Assembly (NCBI GenBank): GCA_027083445.1
Contig: JALWOP010000005.1
Coordinates: 1-64,000 of the forward strand
Source of the DNA: Planctomycetota bacterium
GTDB taxonomy: Bacteria > Planctomycetota > UBA1135 > GCA-002686595
Length of the DNA: 64,000 bases
Direction of reading: 5' to 3'
Of the stretch, positions 17,368-25,889 are shown in pieces; position 1 is the first letter of the stretch; every line of letters begins with the position of its first letter. The notes under the pieces were generated by a model. That model had not been told where the DNA came from. It saw nothing but the letters and a program-made list of their open reading frames with translations, and ran no database searches. A program made the position numbers and the translations under genes.

Positions 17368-19278
17368 TCATTCATCCTCGCCCAGGTAGCCGATGCTCCG
17401 CAGGAGGTCGCGGGTCTCCTCGGTGGTCTGGACCATGGCGGGACGGGCTTGGGTGCAACGATCCAGCCAAGCCTGGATGGCGGCGAGCATGGTCTTGACT
17501 CGATCCGGATGTTGACCGGATAGGTCCTGGTGGCAAAAGGGATCGCTGCGCAGGTCGAAGAGCTTGGTATAGCCGTGACCCGGAGAACCTGATTCCGGGC
17601 AGGTGAGCAGTTGCCAGGGACCGTCGATCATGGAGTGCATGGGACCTAGGTCGAAGTACTCGTGAGTGTCGAAGTGGGCCACTCTGCCCATGTTGGCGGA
17701 GGCGAAGACACCGCGCGCGGCGAAGTGTTCCAGATCGCTGTCTCTGAGGAGTGTCGCGTGCCCCATCGCCTCGGGGGGGTCCACGCCGCCAAGAGCGAGG
17801 AGCGTGGGCGCTACCCGCCGATTCTCCACGGGCAGGGAAACCCGCTTGCCGCGGGGGATGCCTGGACCCCACAGGATCAGGGGGATGTGGGTGGTCTCGG
17901 GATAGAGCTGGTGGTAGTGCCCGATCAGGTCGTGATCGAGAAACTCCTCCCCGTGATCGGCGGTGATGCAGATGACGGTGTCTTCTCCATGTCCGCTCTT
18001 TTCGAGGCTGCGGAAGATCGCCCCCAGGGACTGGTCACACTGATAGATCTCGGCGTCATAGAGGTCCAATCCGTAGGTGTTGGCTCGCTCGATGAGCGCG
18101 CGGTCGGTTTCGCCTCTCGCATACCAACTGCCCACGACCACTCCTGTCGGAGTCTTGGCGAACTCCTCCTGGGGCTCGATCTCGAGATGGGCCATGGCAG
18201 AGGTAGATGGCTTGTATGGGGCGTGTGGATCACTCGCGTGCAGGTAGAGGAAGAAACGCCGCTCTCCGACGGAGGCAATCCACTTCCGGACCTGCTGTGC
18301 GATCGTCGGAAGTGGGGCCCAGCGCTTGTTCTGGAAGGTTTCGAAGCCCTGGTCGAAGTTGCGGCTGGCCGTGATCAGGGGGTTGGTCGCGAAGCCCGCG
18401 GTCACGAATCCGGCCCTTGCAAAGAGGCGGGGAAGGGTTTCGATGGCATCCGGCAGGTAGCTCGAGTCGGCGATACCGAGCCCGTGCTCGGGGGCCGAGA
18501 GTCCCGTCAGGATCGAGGTGGTTCCGGGGATCGTCCAGGTGGAGCTGCAGTAAGCGCGCTCGAACAGGGTTCCCTTTGCCGCGAGGCGATCCAGCGTCGG
18601 GCTGGTCTTGCGCGTACTGCCGTAGCAGGAGAGTCGGTCGGCGCGCAGGGTATCGATGACGACCAGGACGATATTGGGCTTTTCCCTGGAGGCGCGCTGG
18701 CGGTGGGTTTCATAGGGCAGGGAGATGCGCAGGCGACCGAAGCCGACGACGGGACCCTTCTTCTCGGACCCCTCGTAGTCGGCACAGAGGAGCAGTTCGC
18801 CGCCGCTGGAGAGGGGAATCTCTAGTTCCTGCCAACGCTGCTCTTCTTGTGGGACCTCTGCGGAACAGTCGATCCTGCGTTCGAAGAGGGGTTCGCCCTC
18901 CAGGGTGCCCCGGAAGGTGACCTGGCCCTGCCCGCGATAGCTCTTGCTGCGGATTCCGAGGGCGATCTCCAGGACCGCGCCTGGGGGGGGAGGGGGGACC
19001 GGGAGGGCGAGGACGGTCTTTGGCCGGACTTGGATGCAGGGTAGGGGGCCCCGGCCGTCGGTACTGCCCTGGCCGGTACGCATGAGGTGCAGTCGGGGCG
19101 GGAAACCCTCGGGGGCTTCACGCACATCCATCTCATCGATGGCGCCGAGGAGGTTCGAGACCCCCAGAAGCCCCTGGACCGGTTCCCCCTCGGGATTGTT
19201 GGAGCCTTCGCAGGCTACGAGGAGGGTGAGGGCGAGGGAGAGGAAGGTATGAAAGGGGAAGGAGAGCGAGCGATTCAT
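17368..19278 (-). CDS. Sulfatase-fold lipoprotein lacking the formylglycine Cys
   Basis: The 636-residue protein has a lipobox (LTLLVAC, Cys23), so it is probably membrane-anchored outside the cytoplasm. Residues ~30-185 form a beta-sandwich-like region. The alkaline-phosphatase/sulfatase domain starts at ~200 with NIVLVVIDTLRADRL (metal Asp209). Where sulfatases have CxPSR this one reads TWTIPGTTS, so Thr249 would be the nucleophile, as in phosphoglycerol- or phosphoethanolamine-transferase relatives. Further metal motifs include ITADHGEEF and a GHYHQLYPETTHIPLILWGPG segment typical of arylsulfatase-like proteins. Hydrolysis of sulfate esters is therefore doubtful; phosphotransfer or phosphodiester chemistry fits better. 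Confidence 0.85.
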   Translation of the reverse strand: MNRSLSFPFHTFLSLALTLLVACEGSNNPEGEPVQGLLGVSNLLGAIDEMDVREAPEGFPPRLHLMRTGQGSTDGRGPLPCIQVRPKTVLALPVPPPPPGAVLEIALGIRSKSYRGQGQVTFRGTLEGEPLFERRIDCSAEVPQEEQRWQELEIPLSSGGELLLCADYEGSEKKGPVVGFGRLRISLPYETHRQRASREKPNIVLVVIDTLRADRLSCYGSTRKTSPTLDRLAAKGTLFERAYCSSTWTIPGTTSILTGLSAPEHGLGIADSSYLPDAIETLPRLFARAGFVTAGFATNPLITASRNFDQGFETFQNKRWAPLPTIAQQVRKWIASVGERRFFLYLHASDPHAPYKPSTSAMAHLEIEPQEEFAKTPTGVVVGSWYARGETDRALIERANTYGLDLYDAEIYQCDQSLGAIFRSLEKSGHGEDTVICITADHGEEFLDHDLIGHYHQLYPETTHIPLILWGPGIPRGKRVSLPVENRRVAPTLLALGGVDPPEAMGHATLLRDSDLEHFAARGVFASANMGRVAHFDTHEYFDLGPMHSMIDGPWQLLTCPESGSPGHGYTKLFDLRSDPFCHQDLSGQHPDRVKTMLAAIQAWLDRCTQARPAMVQTTEETRDLLRSIGYLGEDE

Positions 19279-19621
19279 GGGCGAGCAAGGTCATCAGGTC
19301 GAGCAGGGCCGGGAAGGATGCTGACCTGGAGAGTGCCTGGAGCGGTGCACTCTGTACTGTTGGAGCTGCTTGTGAAAGCTGTGGAAATGGACTGAGGAAG
19401 CTCCCCCGGTCCAGCAGCAGGATAACACCGGACTCGCTGCCGTGGTGCAGAGGTTTTCTCCGGCGGCGAGGTCGGGCCTGCCGGGTCAGGACGAGTCAAG
19501 CCGGCCAGGCGACATCGAGCTTCTTTCTCTTCTCGGGATTGACGCTCGGGACACCTCACCCGCATCACGCTTGGTAGGCTCTGTCTCCCGCTCCTATCGT
19601 GGCCCGTCCCAAGACGCCCCG
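19279..19621. other. Divergent intergenic region, 343 bp
   Basis: This lies between two divergently transcribed lipoprotein genes and must hold both promoters. I see no convincing coding frame. The only clear structure is the inverted repeat at 19330-19353. A TTGACG at 19539-19544 has no good -10 box at 16-18 bp, so I make no promoter call. Confidence 0.5.
19330..19353. promoter_or_regulatory. Perfect 7-bp inverted repeat, candidate operator
   Basis: The arms AGAGTGC (19330-19336) and GCACTCT (19347-19353) are separated by 10 bases. It lies about 51 bp upstream of the sulfatase-fold gene start. The size fits a dimeric regulator site. No matching second copy was noticed in the window. Confidence 0.3.
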
Positions 19622-20263
19622 ATGCAACCGACTCGATCCTTCCTCCTGCTTCTCTGTTCTCTCTCCCTCAGTGCCTGCCTCTCCTCCGTGGGGCTTACCG
19701 ATTCGGGGTTCCTCTCCTCCGAGGTTCGGCTATCGCCTGCGGAGGGGGAGCGTGCTCGGGCGACGTGGACCGCTCCTGACGCCGACTTCGGCCGGTACCA
19801 CGCCTTGCTCGTCGATCCCCTCGAGATCCGCTTGACCGACGCGAGTCAGAACCAGCTCAACTCGAAGCAAGAAGCCCTGCTCGAGGAGAACTTCCGGCGG
19901 TATGTGCTAGCGGGACTTCCCGAGGGTTTCACCCTGGCCCAGGAACCCGGCCCGGATGTTCTGCGGCTGCGCACCGCTTTGACCGAGGTGGACACCACCA
20001 ACATGCTCGTCAACTGGTTCACCGGGCTGGTCATCCTCTGGCCCCTCGACTACGGCGGGGCGACCTTTGAACTGGAGCTCCAGGACAGCAGTAGCGGCCG
20101 GCCACTCGCCGCCATGGTCAACGCCGACCGGGCGACGGCCTGGAACGCCATCCAAGCCATGACCCGCATCGGTCATGCCTGCCAGGCAGCCGAGGAGACC
20201 GCTACATGGGCCACCGACAAGCTCCGCCCCAAAGCGGCGGCAGCTCCGCCTGAAAGTCGTTGA
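19622..20263 (+). CDS. Small lipoprotein, possibly DUF3313-like
   Basis: The protein has 213 residues from ATG 19622. The signal peptide and lipobox (LCSLSLSAC) predict lipidation. The mature part contains a central pattern (YHALLVDPLEIR, then LEENFRRYVLAGLPEGF, then VLRLRTALTEV) that resembles DUF3313-type lipoproteins, where a conserved small domain feeds a short hydrophobic stretch (LVNWFTGLVILWPLDYGG). The function of that family is not established. It converges with the next gene, leaving 15 bp between stops. Confidence 0.7.
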   Translation: MQPTRSFLLLLCSLSLSACLSSVGLTDSGFLSSEVRLSPAEGERARATWTAPDADFGRYHALLVDPLEIRLTDASQNQLNSKQEALLEENFRRYVLAGLPEGFTLAQEPGPDVLRLRTALTEVDTTNMLVNWFTGLVILWPLDYGGATFELELQDSSSGRPLAAMVNADRATAWNAIQAMTRIGHACQAAEETATWATDKLRPKAAAAPPESR

Positions 20264-20278
20264 GAGTGCTGGTGGCGG

Positions 20279-21628
20279 TCAGCGACTCGCCTTCGACTTG
20301 CCGAAGATGCGTTCGCGGTCGACCTCGTCCCCACAGGCCTGTTTGACGAAGGGGCCCAGGGAGGTCAGGTCGCCGGCCGTGAAGGTCTGCAGGGCGGCTG
20401 TGGCAGCCTGCGCCAGGTCGTCTTCACCCTCAGCAACAGGCTCGAGCACCTCCCGGTAGCTTTCGTCGCGCGTCAGGGCCATGGCGCAGATCGCCGCCAT
20501 GCGGACCGTCTGCGGCTCTTTTGGGTCGGCCAGGCTTTCGCGCAACTGGGCGCGGATCTCCTCGCTGGGAGCCAAGTAGCCCAGGGCCAAGACTGCGTTG
20601 GCACGCCGCTGCGGGTCGTGGGCGTGCCCGGCCTCGCGCAGGGTGATCTTTGCGATCTTGGTCTCACCCGCGCCGGCGCTGGCCTGGGCACGCAGCCACA
20701 TCCCGGTCAGGCGGGGATCCTTCTCCTTGCTGAGCACCTTCTTGATCGTGCGCAGGGAGTCGGGGGCGGCGAGGACTTCCAGGCAGGCCGCGACCTCTTC
20801 ACGGACCTTGGGGCTGGTGTGATCGGCGAACTCGACCACGACCTCCCACCAGGAGGGCGGAGAGCGGCGCTGGATGTTGTGGATCATGCCCGCCTTGTTT
20901 TCATCACCGCGTCGTCCCCCGCCCCGCAGCTGCTTGGTGATGAAATCGCGGGCCTCCTCCTCGTCAGCGGTCAAGATGCGCATCATCTTCTCGAACCGAT
21001 CCGGTGCACGTCCCTTGGCCAACTCGCGAATGAGCGCGCGTACTTCCTCCAGGGTGGCCGCCGTCGCGCCGATCGATTCATCGCTACCCTCGATCACGCC
21101 CGAGCGAATCAGGCGCTTGGGCGGGTGAACATCCGAGGAGGGGTGCAGCTTTGCATCGGGGTTCACGGCCCGGATGGCCTCGATGAAGCACCACTCGAGT
21201 TCCGCCCGGGTGAGTTCGTAGGGCACCGAGAGGAGAACCTTGCCGTCGGGCGCGAGGAAGACGTGTTGGGGAGCGACGACATAACCGTCCGCATCCGGTT
21301 TCAGGACGCGGGCCCGCAGGTCGATGTCGAGGCGCCGGAGATCCTCCTCGGTCAGGCCGCCCAGGTCGATGCGGGTGCCGTTCTCCTGGTAGCGGTCCAT
21401 GGCCATGGCGAGCACGTTGACCGTCTCGCGGGAAAGGGCGGTGATGGCCCGGTCGGTGTAGACATCTTTGGCCATGCGCTCATTGGCTGCCTCGCCCGGT
21501 AGGTGGACGGCGACGAAGAGCACGCGCTTCTCCGAACGCGCCCGCTCCTGGGCTTCGTCGAGGCTGGCGGTCCACTGGATCGAGGCCGCGGGGGCAGCGA
21601 GGAGGATGGCGGTGAGGGCGGTGATCAT
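20279..21628 (-). CDS. Secreted CxxC-less thioredoxin-fold protein with HEAT-like repeats
   Basis: This is 449 residues from ATG 21628, chosen because a signal peptide (MITALTAILLAAPAAS) starts there; a GTG at 21688 would add 20 unlikely residues. A thioredoxin_7-like domain follows (W-x-x-SLDEAQERARSEKRVLFVAV), but the redox position reads PGEAANE instead of CxxC. APQHVFLAPDGK marks the later strand of the fold. Residues ~270-440 look like alpha-helical HEAT-type repeats (Leu/Ala-rich, ~30-residue period). The same G-E-x-A-x-E replacement occurs in the gene at 1-1560, so these form a paralogous, probably non-redox pair. The role may be protein binding at the cell envelope. Confidence 0.72.
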   Translation of the reverse strand: MITALTAILLAAPAASIQWTASLDEAQERARSEKRVLFVAVHLPGEAANERMAKDVYTDRAITALSRETVNVLAMAMDRYQENGTRIDLGGLTEEDLRRLDIDLRARVLKPDADGYVVAPQHVFLAPDGKVLLSVPYELTRAELEWCFIEAIRAVNPDAKLHPSSDVHPPKRLIRSGVIEGSDESIGATAATLEEVRALIRELAKGRAPDRFEKMMRILTADEEEARDFITKQLRGGGRRGDENKAGMIHNIQRRSPPSWWEVVVEFADHTSPKVREEVAACLEVLAAPDSLRTIKKVLSKEKDPRLTGMWLRAQASAGAGETKIAKITLREAGHAHDPQRRANAVLALGYLAPSEEIRAQLRESLADPKEPQTVRMAAICAMALTRDESYREVLEPVAEGEDDLAQAATAALQTFTAGDLTSLGPFVKQACGDEVDRERIFGKSKASR

Positions 21629-21730
21629 GGGGAAGGGGACGGGCTCGAGTCGCCCCGGGTTCCCCTCCAGCATGATCTGCTGCCCCACACGGTGGAAGGC
21701 TCCGGGCGGGGATCCGGAGCGCCGTGGGGC

Positions 21731-22816
21731 TCAGTCCTCCTGGAGGGGTCCGCGGATGATGTCGGTAATGTTTCCTTCGGCGTCGAGTACCAGGGTGGTC
21801 GGGATCGGCAGTCGCTCCAGGTCGAGGAGCTCCTCGATGGGATGGGCTGTGCCGCCCGCGGAAGCCTTGGCTCCCAGGTAGAAGGCGGGGAAGGTGGCCC
21901 CGACCTTCTTCAGGATGGCGGCGGCCTTGGGTTGGTCCGCGGGTGCGTCCATGGAGAGGACGGCCACGCGCACCTCGCCCTCGACATGCTTCTTCTGGAG
22001 TAGCGGCATCTCGGCGACGCAGGGTCCGCAGTAGCTGGCCCACAGGTTCAAGTAGAGGGGCTTGCCGTCGGCCAGGGCTACGGGATCGAGCTCTACCTCT
22101 TCGTCGGAACCGTTCATGACCGCCAGGGGGGGAACGGTGTCGCCGGTGTGCTTGCGCAGACCGGGAGGCAGGGGATCGGGCAGGGGACAACGCACGACTT
22201 CGAAGGGCTCGCTCTCACCGCCCTCGACGAGGGTGACGGACTGTCCCGCGCCGACGGTGTACTCATCGACGGCTCCGCCGGGCCAGCGGACCTGCACCTG
22301 GGCCTCTTCGGCGTCCGGTCCCAGACCGAAGATCAACTCGCCTGGCTGGCTGGATTCGAACCCCGCTCCCCGGGAGAGGGGCAGGCTGCGCGTCCCATCC
22401 TCGGTGGTCACGGTGACGGTTGCTCCGATCGCCTCCCATTGACCCTTGGTCGCGCGCAAGCGCAGGCGAATCGGGTTGCCATAGAGGGTTCCGAGTTCGT
22501 TGCGGTAGAGGGCATGCCGTTCCCGTTGCAGCTCATGCACGAACAGGTCCAGATCTCCGTCCCCGTCAAAGTCACAGGTGACCAGAGCACGACCATCGTT
22601 CGGTGAGTCGCAGCCGGAGAGGTCGGAAACATCGAACCACTGTCCGTCCCCCAGGTTCAACCAGAGCTTGTCGCGTTCGTTGCCGCTGAAGGAGCGACCC
22701 TCTGCGAACATCTGTGTGTTGTGTCGCTGCACGTATCCTTGGTTTCCGACCTCCTGGGTCGTGAAGTCCTTCAGGCCTTCATCCGTACCACACTCACCCT
22801 GAGTGGACGCCACCAC
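21731..22816 (-). CDS. C-terminal part of CRTAC1-like protein: ASPIC/UnbV plus TlpA-like thioredoxin domain
   Basis: This frame is in register with the upstream part at 22835-24586 and separated from it only by one TGA, so I read both as one gene. The 361 residues from GTG 22816 contain the last FG-GAP-like segment (VTCDFDGDGDLDLFVHEL), an ASPIC/UnbV domain (residues ~110-195, IRLRLRATKGQWEAIGATVTV), and a TlpA/redoxin domain with an intact CGPC site (LWASYCGPCVAEMPLL). No signal peptide or Shine-Dalgarno is seen at the GTG, so independent translation would strand a periplasmic-type domain in the cytoplasm. Read-through, pseudogenisation or a sequence error must explain it. Confidence 0.7.
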   Translation of the reverse strand: MVASTQGECGTDEGLKDFTTQEVGNQGYVQRHNTQMFAEGRSFSGNERDKLWLNLGDGQWFDVSDLSGCDSPNDGRALVTCDFDGDGDLDLFVHELQRERHALYRNELGTLYGNPIRLRLRATKGQWEAIGATVTVTTEDGTRSLPLSRGAGFESSQPGELIFGLGPDAEEAQVQVRWPGGAVDEYTVGAGQSVTLVEGGESEPFEVVRCPLPDPLPPGLRKHTGDTVPPLAVMNGSDEEVELDPVALADGKPLYLNLWASYCGPCVAEMPLLQKKHVEGEVRVAVLSMDAPADQPKAAAILKKVGATFPAFYLGAKASAGGTAHPIEELLDLERLPIPTTLVLDAEGNITDIIRGPLQED

Positions 22817-22837
22817 GTGGCGCCAGTAGGTGCTTCA
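22808..22837 (-). other. In-frame TGA followed by a perfect hairpin: nonsense codon or recoding site
   Basis: On the coding strand, TGA (22837-22835) lies between ...GDQPFDT and STYWRHVVAS..., both typical of the CRTAC1 family. Twelve bases after it begins a perfect 6-bp stem, CGCCAC / GTGGCG, with loop GTG (22822-22808). Bacterial SECIS elements are hairpins beginning roughly 11 nt after UGA with a GU in the loop, so the geometry is compatible. A TGG (Trp) to TGA change or a base-calling error is simpler. Confidence 0.45.
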
Positions 22838-24586
22838 TGTGTCGAAGGGTTGGTCACCGGTGACGAAACCGTTGGTGCAGAAGACGTCGATCCGACCATC
22901 GAGGTCGAAATCCGCCATGGCGGTGGACCAAGCCCAACTCCCGCCGACGCCGCCGTTCTTTTTCGGTAGGCGCGTGAACCCTCCGTCCGGGTCCTGGAGG
23001 AAGATCGTGTTGCCGGCGGCACTCTTCTTGAGGATGGCATACACCTGGGGGTCGAGCTCATCCGCGTAGCGGTCGAGAATGCGGTTGCCCGCCGTGGAGG
23101 ACATGTTCGAGACGTACAGGTCGAGACGGCCGTCACCGTTCAGGTCGGCGAAGTTGCAGCCCATGCCGTTGCCGGGATCCAGGACCCCCAGATCCTCTGC
23201 GACATCGGTGAAGGTGCCTCCGTCGTTGCGCCACAGGTTGTTCGTCCCGTAGTCGTTGGCGACGTAGAGATCGACATCTCCATCGGCATCGTAGTCCGCC
23301 GCAGCCGAGGCGTAGGACCAGGAGTTGCCGGCGAGGCCGAGCTCGCTCGCTACGTCGACGAAGCGCTTGCCCCCCTCGTTGTGGAAGAGAGCGTTGGGGG
23401 AGCCGTTGGTGGCTTGGACCCAGGAGTTGTTGTGTTCCTTGGCGGTGATGCCGTAGCCGCAGGCGAAGAGGTCGAGCCAGCCGTCGCCGTCATAGTCGAA
23501 GACGGTGAGCGAGTAGGCCACGACCTCCTTGGAACCCAATCCGAGTCCGCCAGGGACTCGGGTGAAGTGGCCCTGGCCGTCGTTGGTGTAGAGTTCGATG
23601 CGGGTCCCCGCGGTCTGACCGTCATCGACATGACCCACGACGAGATCTAGGTCGTGGTCATTGTCGAAGTCGAAGAAGACTGTGCCCGTTCCGCCGTCAG
23701 GCTGATCGACGCCTCGCTCCCGAGCCTCCTCGCTGAAGCCCTCGGGGCTGTTCACATAGAGGAAGTTGCGACCGTCGGAGGGAACGAACAGGTCCCAGTC
23801 GCCATCGCCGTCGATGTCGGCACAGGCCGTTCCATTGAAGGCGAAGCTGGTATTCCCGGGTTTGCCGAAGCGCGTCGAGACGTAACCCACGCCGGCGGCG
23901 GGAGCGACGGAAACGAAGATGGGGCTCTCGCGCCGGCTGGTGGAGAGGGAGGTGAGCTCAAAGCGGTCGACCATCCAAGTCCCGCTGACCTGCTTCACAC
24001 GGGCGTAGCCCCAAGCTTTGACCGCCTCGCCGCCGCCGCGGGGCCCGCGCCCGGTCAAGTGAATGAAGAGCTTGATCTTGCCCCAGTGGGGGCGACCCCG
24101 CTGGAACTCCGCACCCTTGACCTTCCAGATGGCCGAATCCACTCGGGACCAGGGAGCGATCAGGGAAGCGACGCCGGCCAAGAACTCATCGGGTCCCTGG
24201 ATGGGAGGGGCGGACACGTCGTAGGAGATCTCCTCGACATCCAAGGGACGCTCCCTCTCCTCGGCGACCGGCAGCCCGGACATGCTTTCCCCGGCGAAGT
24301 CGTCGCTGAGCCATTCCCGGGCGCTGGCGAAGTCGCGTCTACGCACCTTGTCGGAGAAGGCCAGTAGCCTGTCCGCGACCGCCTCGGATTCATCCTCGAC
24401 CAGCTCGAGCTGGGTGATGCGGTCGGTCGGGTCAGGAATCTCGATCCGATCCGGCAGGGGGGCGGTTTCCTCTTCTGCTGCCGGTGAGGAGCCGGGCTGG
24501 TCGGAGGGAGCGGGGGTGGACCCCTCGTCGCCGCAGGCTCCCAGGAGCAGCAGCGCGAGGACGGAGTGGATGGGGATGCTCTTCAT
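22835..24586 (-). CDS. N-terminal part of CRTAC1-like FG-GAP lipoprotein, interrupted by TGA
   Basis: The protein has 583 residues from ATG 24586 to the in-frame TGA. A lipobox (LALLLLGAC) predicts export and lipidation. After a helical Asp/Glu-rich region and an NTF2-like stretch (residues ~60-225), at least five FG-GAP/VCBS repeats follow with Ca-binding loops such as DIDGDGDWDLF, DYDADGDVDLYV, DLNGDGRLDLYV and DFDLDGRIDVF. These build a beta-propeller used for adhesion or ligand binding. The family normally continues into an ASPIC/UnbV domain, found here just after the TGA in the same frame. Without read-through the protein lacks its last blade, ASPIC domain and redox domain. Confidence 0.8.
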   Translation of the reverse strand: MKSIPIHSVLALLLLGACGDEGSTPAPSDQPGSSPAAEEETAPLPDRIEIPDPTDRITQLELVEDESEAVADRLLAFSDKVRRRDFASAREWLSDDFAGESMSGLPVAEERERPLDVEEISYDVSAPPIQGPDEFLAGVASLIAPWSRVDSAIWKVKGAEFQRGRPHWGKIKLFIHLTGRGPRGGGEAVKAWGYARVKQVSGTWMVDRFELTSLSTSRRESPIFVSVAPAAGVGYVSTRFGKPGNTSFAFNGTACADIDGDGDWDLFVPSDGRNFLYVNSPEGFSEEARERGVDQPDGGTGTVFFDFDNDHDLDLVVGHVDDGQTAGTRIELYTNDGQGHFTRVPGGLGLGSKEVVAYSLTVFDYDGDGWLDLFACGYGITAKEHNNSWVQATNGSPNALFHNEGGKRFVDVASELGLAGNSWSYASAAADYDADGDVDLYVANDYGTNNLWRNDGGTFTDVAEDLGVLDPGNGMGCNFADLNGDGRLDLYVSNMSSTAGNRILDRYADELDPQVYAILKKSAAGNTIFLQDPDGGFTRLPKKNGGVGGSWAWSTAMADFDLDGRIDVFCTNGFVTGDQPFDT

Positions 24587-24699
24587 GCCAGGGGTGGACG
24601 ACCCTACGGGCGTGGGCACCCGAAGTTGGTCATGACAGCATCATATCGGCCCGGATGGACCGCAGCCCGTACCTAGAACCGCAGGACTCCAGCGGCGGG

Positions 24700-24739
24700 G
24701 GGGCTGGGCGTTCCGTCCGCTGCCGACCCAGCCAGCCCC
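24700..24739 (-). terminator. Candidate hairpin after the nar-act gene run
   Basis: GGGGCTGG (24700-24707) pairs with CCAGCCCC (24732-24739). An overlapping 7-bp alternative, GGCTGGG/CCCAGCC (24702-24708 and 24727-24733), is also possible. It lies 35 bp past the actF stop, where the long transcript should end. There is no U-tract. Confidence 0.4.
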
Positions 24740-24773
24740 GTCCGAACAGCCCAGCCCAGCTACCCCAGCTCCG

Positions 24774-25889
24774 CTAGCCGCTCAGCTCTGCCGGCCGTCG
24801 TTCGAGCCCGCGCAGGAGCGCCAGGGTGAACAGAGAGAGGCAGAGCAGGATGGGCCCAAGCTCCCAGGGTCCGATCAAGGGATCGCTGGGGTGGGCTGTG
24901 GGCGAGATGAGCAGGTAGAGGTCGAGCCCATGCCCGATCAGCATGACGATGGCGATGCGGGCCATCGCTGCCTCGCTGCGGCGCAGGCGCCTCAGCATCA
25001 GGGCCAGGAAGGGGATGGCCCAGTTGAGCACCAGGCAGGCGGGGGTCAGGGATTGCCAGGTTCCACGCAGGCGCAGGACGTACCAGGGGGTCTCCTCGGG
25101 CATGTCCGTGTACCAGATGAGCATGTACTGGCAATACCAGATGTAAGCCCAGAAGAGGGTCAGGCCGATGGCGATCTTGCCCAGGTCATCGAGCAGTTCC
25201 ACATGACGTCCGGGACCCAGGGAGCCTGCACGGCGCAGACCGATGAAGATCAGGATGGCGCAGGCCAACCCGGAGACCCCGAGCCCGGCCAGGATGTAGA
25301 GCGCAAAGATCGTGCTGAACCAGTGGGGGTCGAGGGACTCGATCCAGTCCACACTCGCCAGGGAGTAGCCCACGGCGAAGACGAGCATGAACAGGGCCGA
25401 GGCACGCAGCAGCGCCCCCCGCGTTCCACCCTGGGAGCGGCGCAGGAGCAGGCGCGTTGCCAGGTACCAAGCCAGGAAGTAGAGCAGGAGGCGCACGATG
25501 AACCCCCCCGTGTTGAGCCAGGGCGCCTTGTGTTGCAGCAGCGGGTCCTGTGCGACCTGGGCGGAGTGGGACCACTCGTAGAGCGAGGGAATTCCCAGGC
25601 ACAGAATCAGCCCCAGGCCGAAGGCGAGAGGCAGCCGCTGGGCCATCAGTCGCGGCACGGGTGCCGCGGCGTCCGCCCAGCGCGCTCCGGAGAGTGCCAG
25701 AACGGCGATGAAAAGGGGACCGGCCAGGGCGAGTCCGACGACGTAGTGGAAGCCGATCAGGTAGCCGGCCCAGGCCCGGTGGGAATCGACGAGGAGCCCG
25801 ACCAGGAAGAGTATGGCGCCGACCCCCGCCAGGACGGTCAGGGCACGCAGAGTTCTCGGCTGCGTGCGGTAGAGCGCGCGTTCGGTCAC
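24774..25889 (-). CDS. actF: Alternative complex III subunit ActF
   Basis: This is a 371-residue membrane protein with about ten helices. It contains patterns typical of ActF: a first helix pair separated by a His-rich loop, IGFHYVVGLALAGPLFIAVL, and WAYIWYCQYMLIWYTDMPEET, which is strongly diagnostic. ActF is a membrane subunit of alternative complex III, the quinol oxidoreductase that replaces cytochrome bc1 in many Bacteroidota, Planctomycetota and others. The start overlaps the actE stop by 4 bp. It is the last gene of the run, giving the complete set A-B-C-D-E-F. Confidence 0.93.
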   Translation of the reverse strand: MTERALYRTQPRTLRALTVLAGVGAILFLVGLLVDSHRAWAGYLIGFHYVVGLALAGPLFIAVLALSGARWADAAAPVPRLMAQRLPLAFGLGLILCLGIPSLYEWSHSAQVAQDPLLQHKAPWLNTGGFIVRLLLYFLAWYLATRLLLRRSQGGTRGALLRASALFMLVFAVGYSLASVDWIESLDPHWFSTIFALYILAGLGVSGLACAILIFIGLRRAGSLGPGRHVELLDDLGKIAIGLTLFWAYIWYCQYMLIWYTDMPEETPWYVLRLRGTWQSLTPACLVLNWAIPFLALMLRRLRRSEAAMARIAIVMLIGHGLDLYLLISPTAHPSDPLIGPWELGPILLCLSLFTLALLRGLERRPAELSG

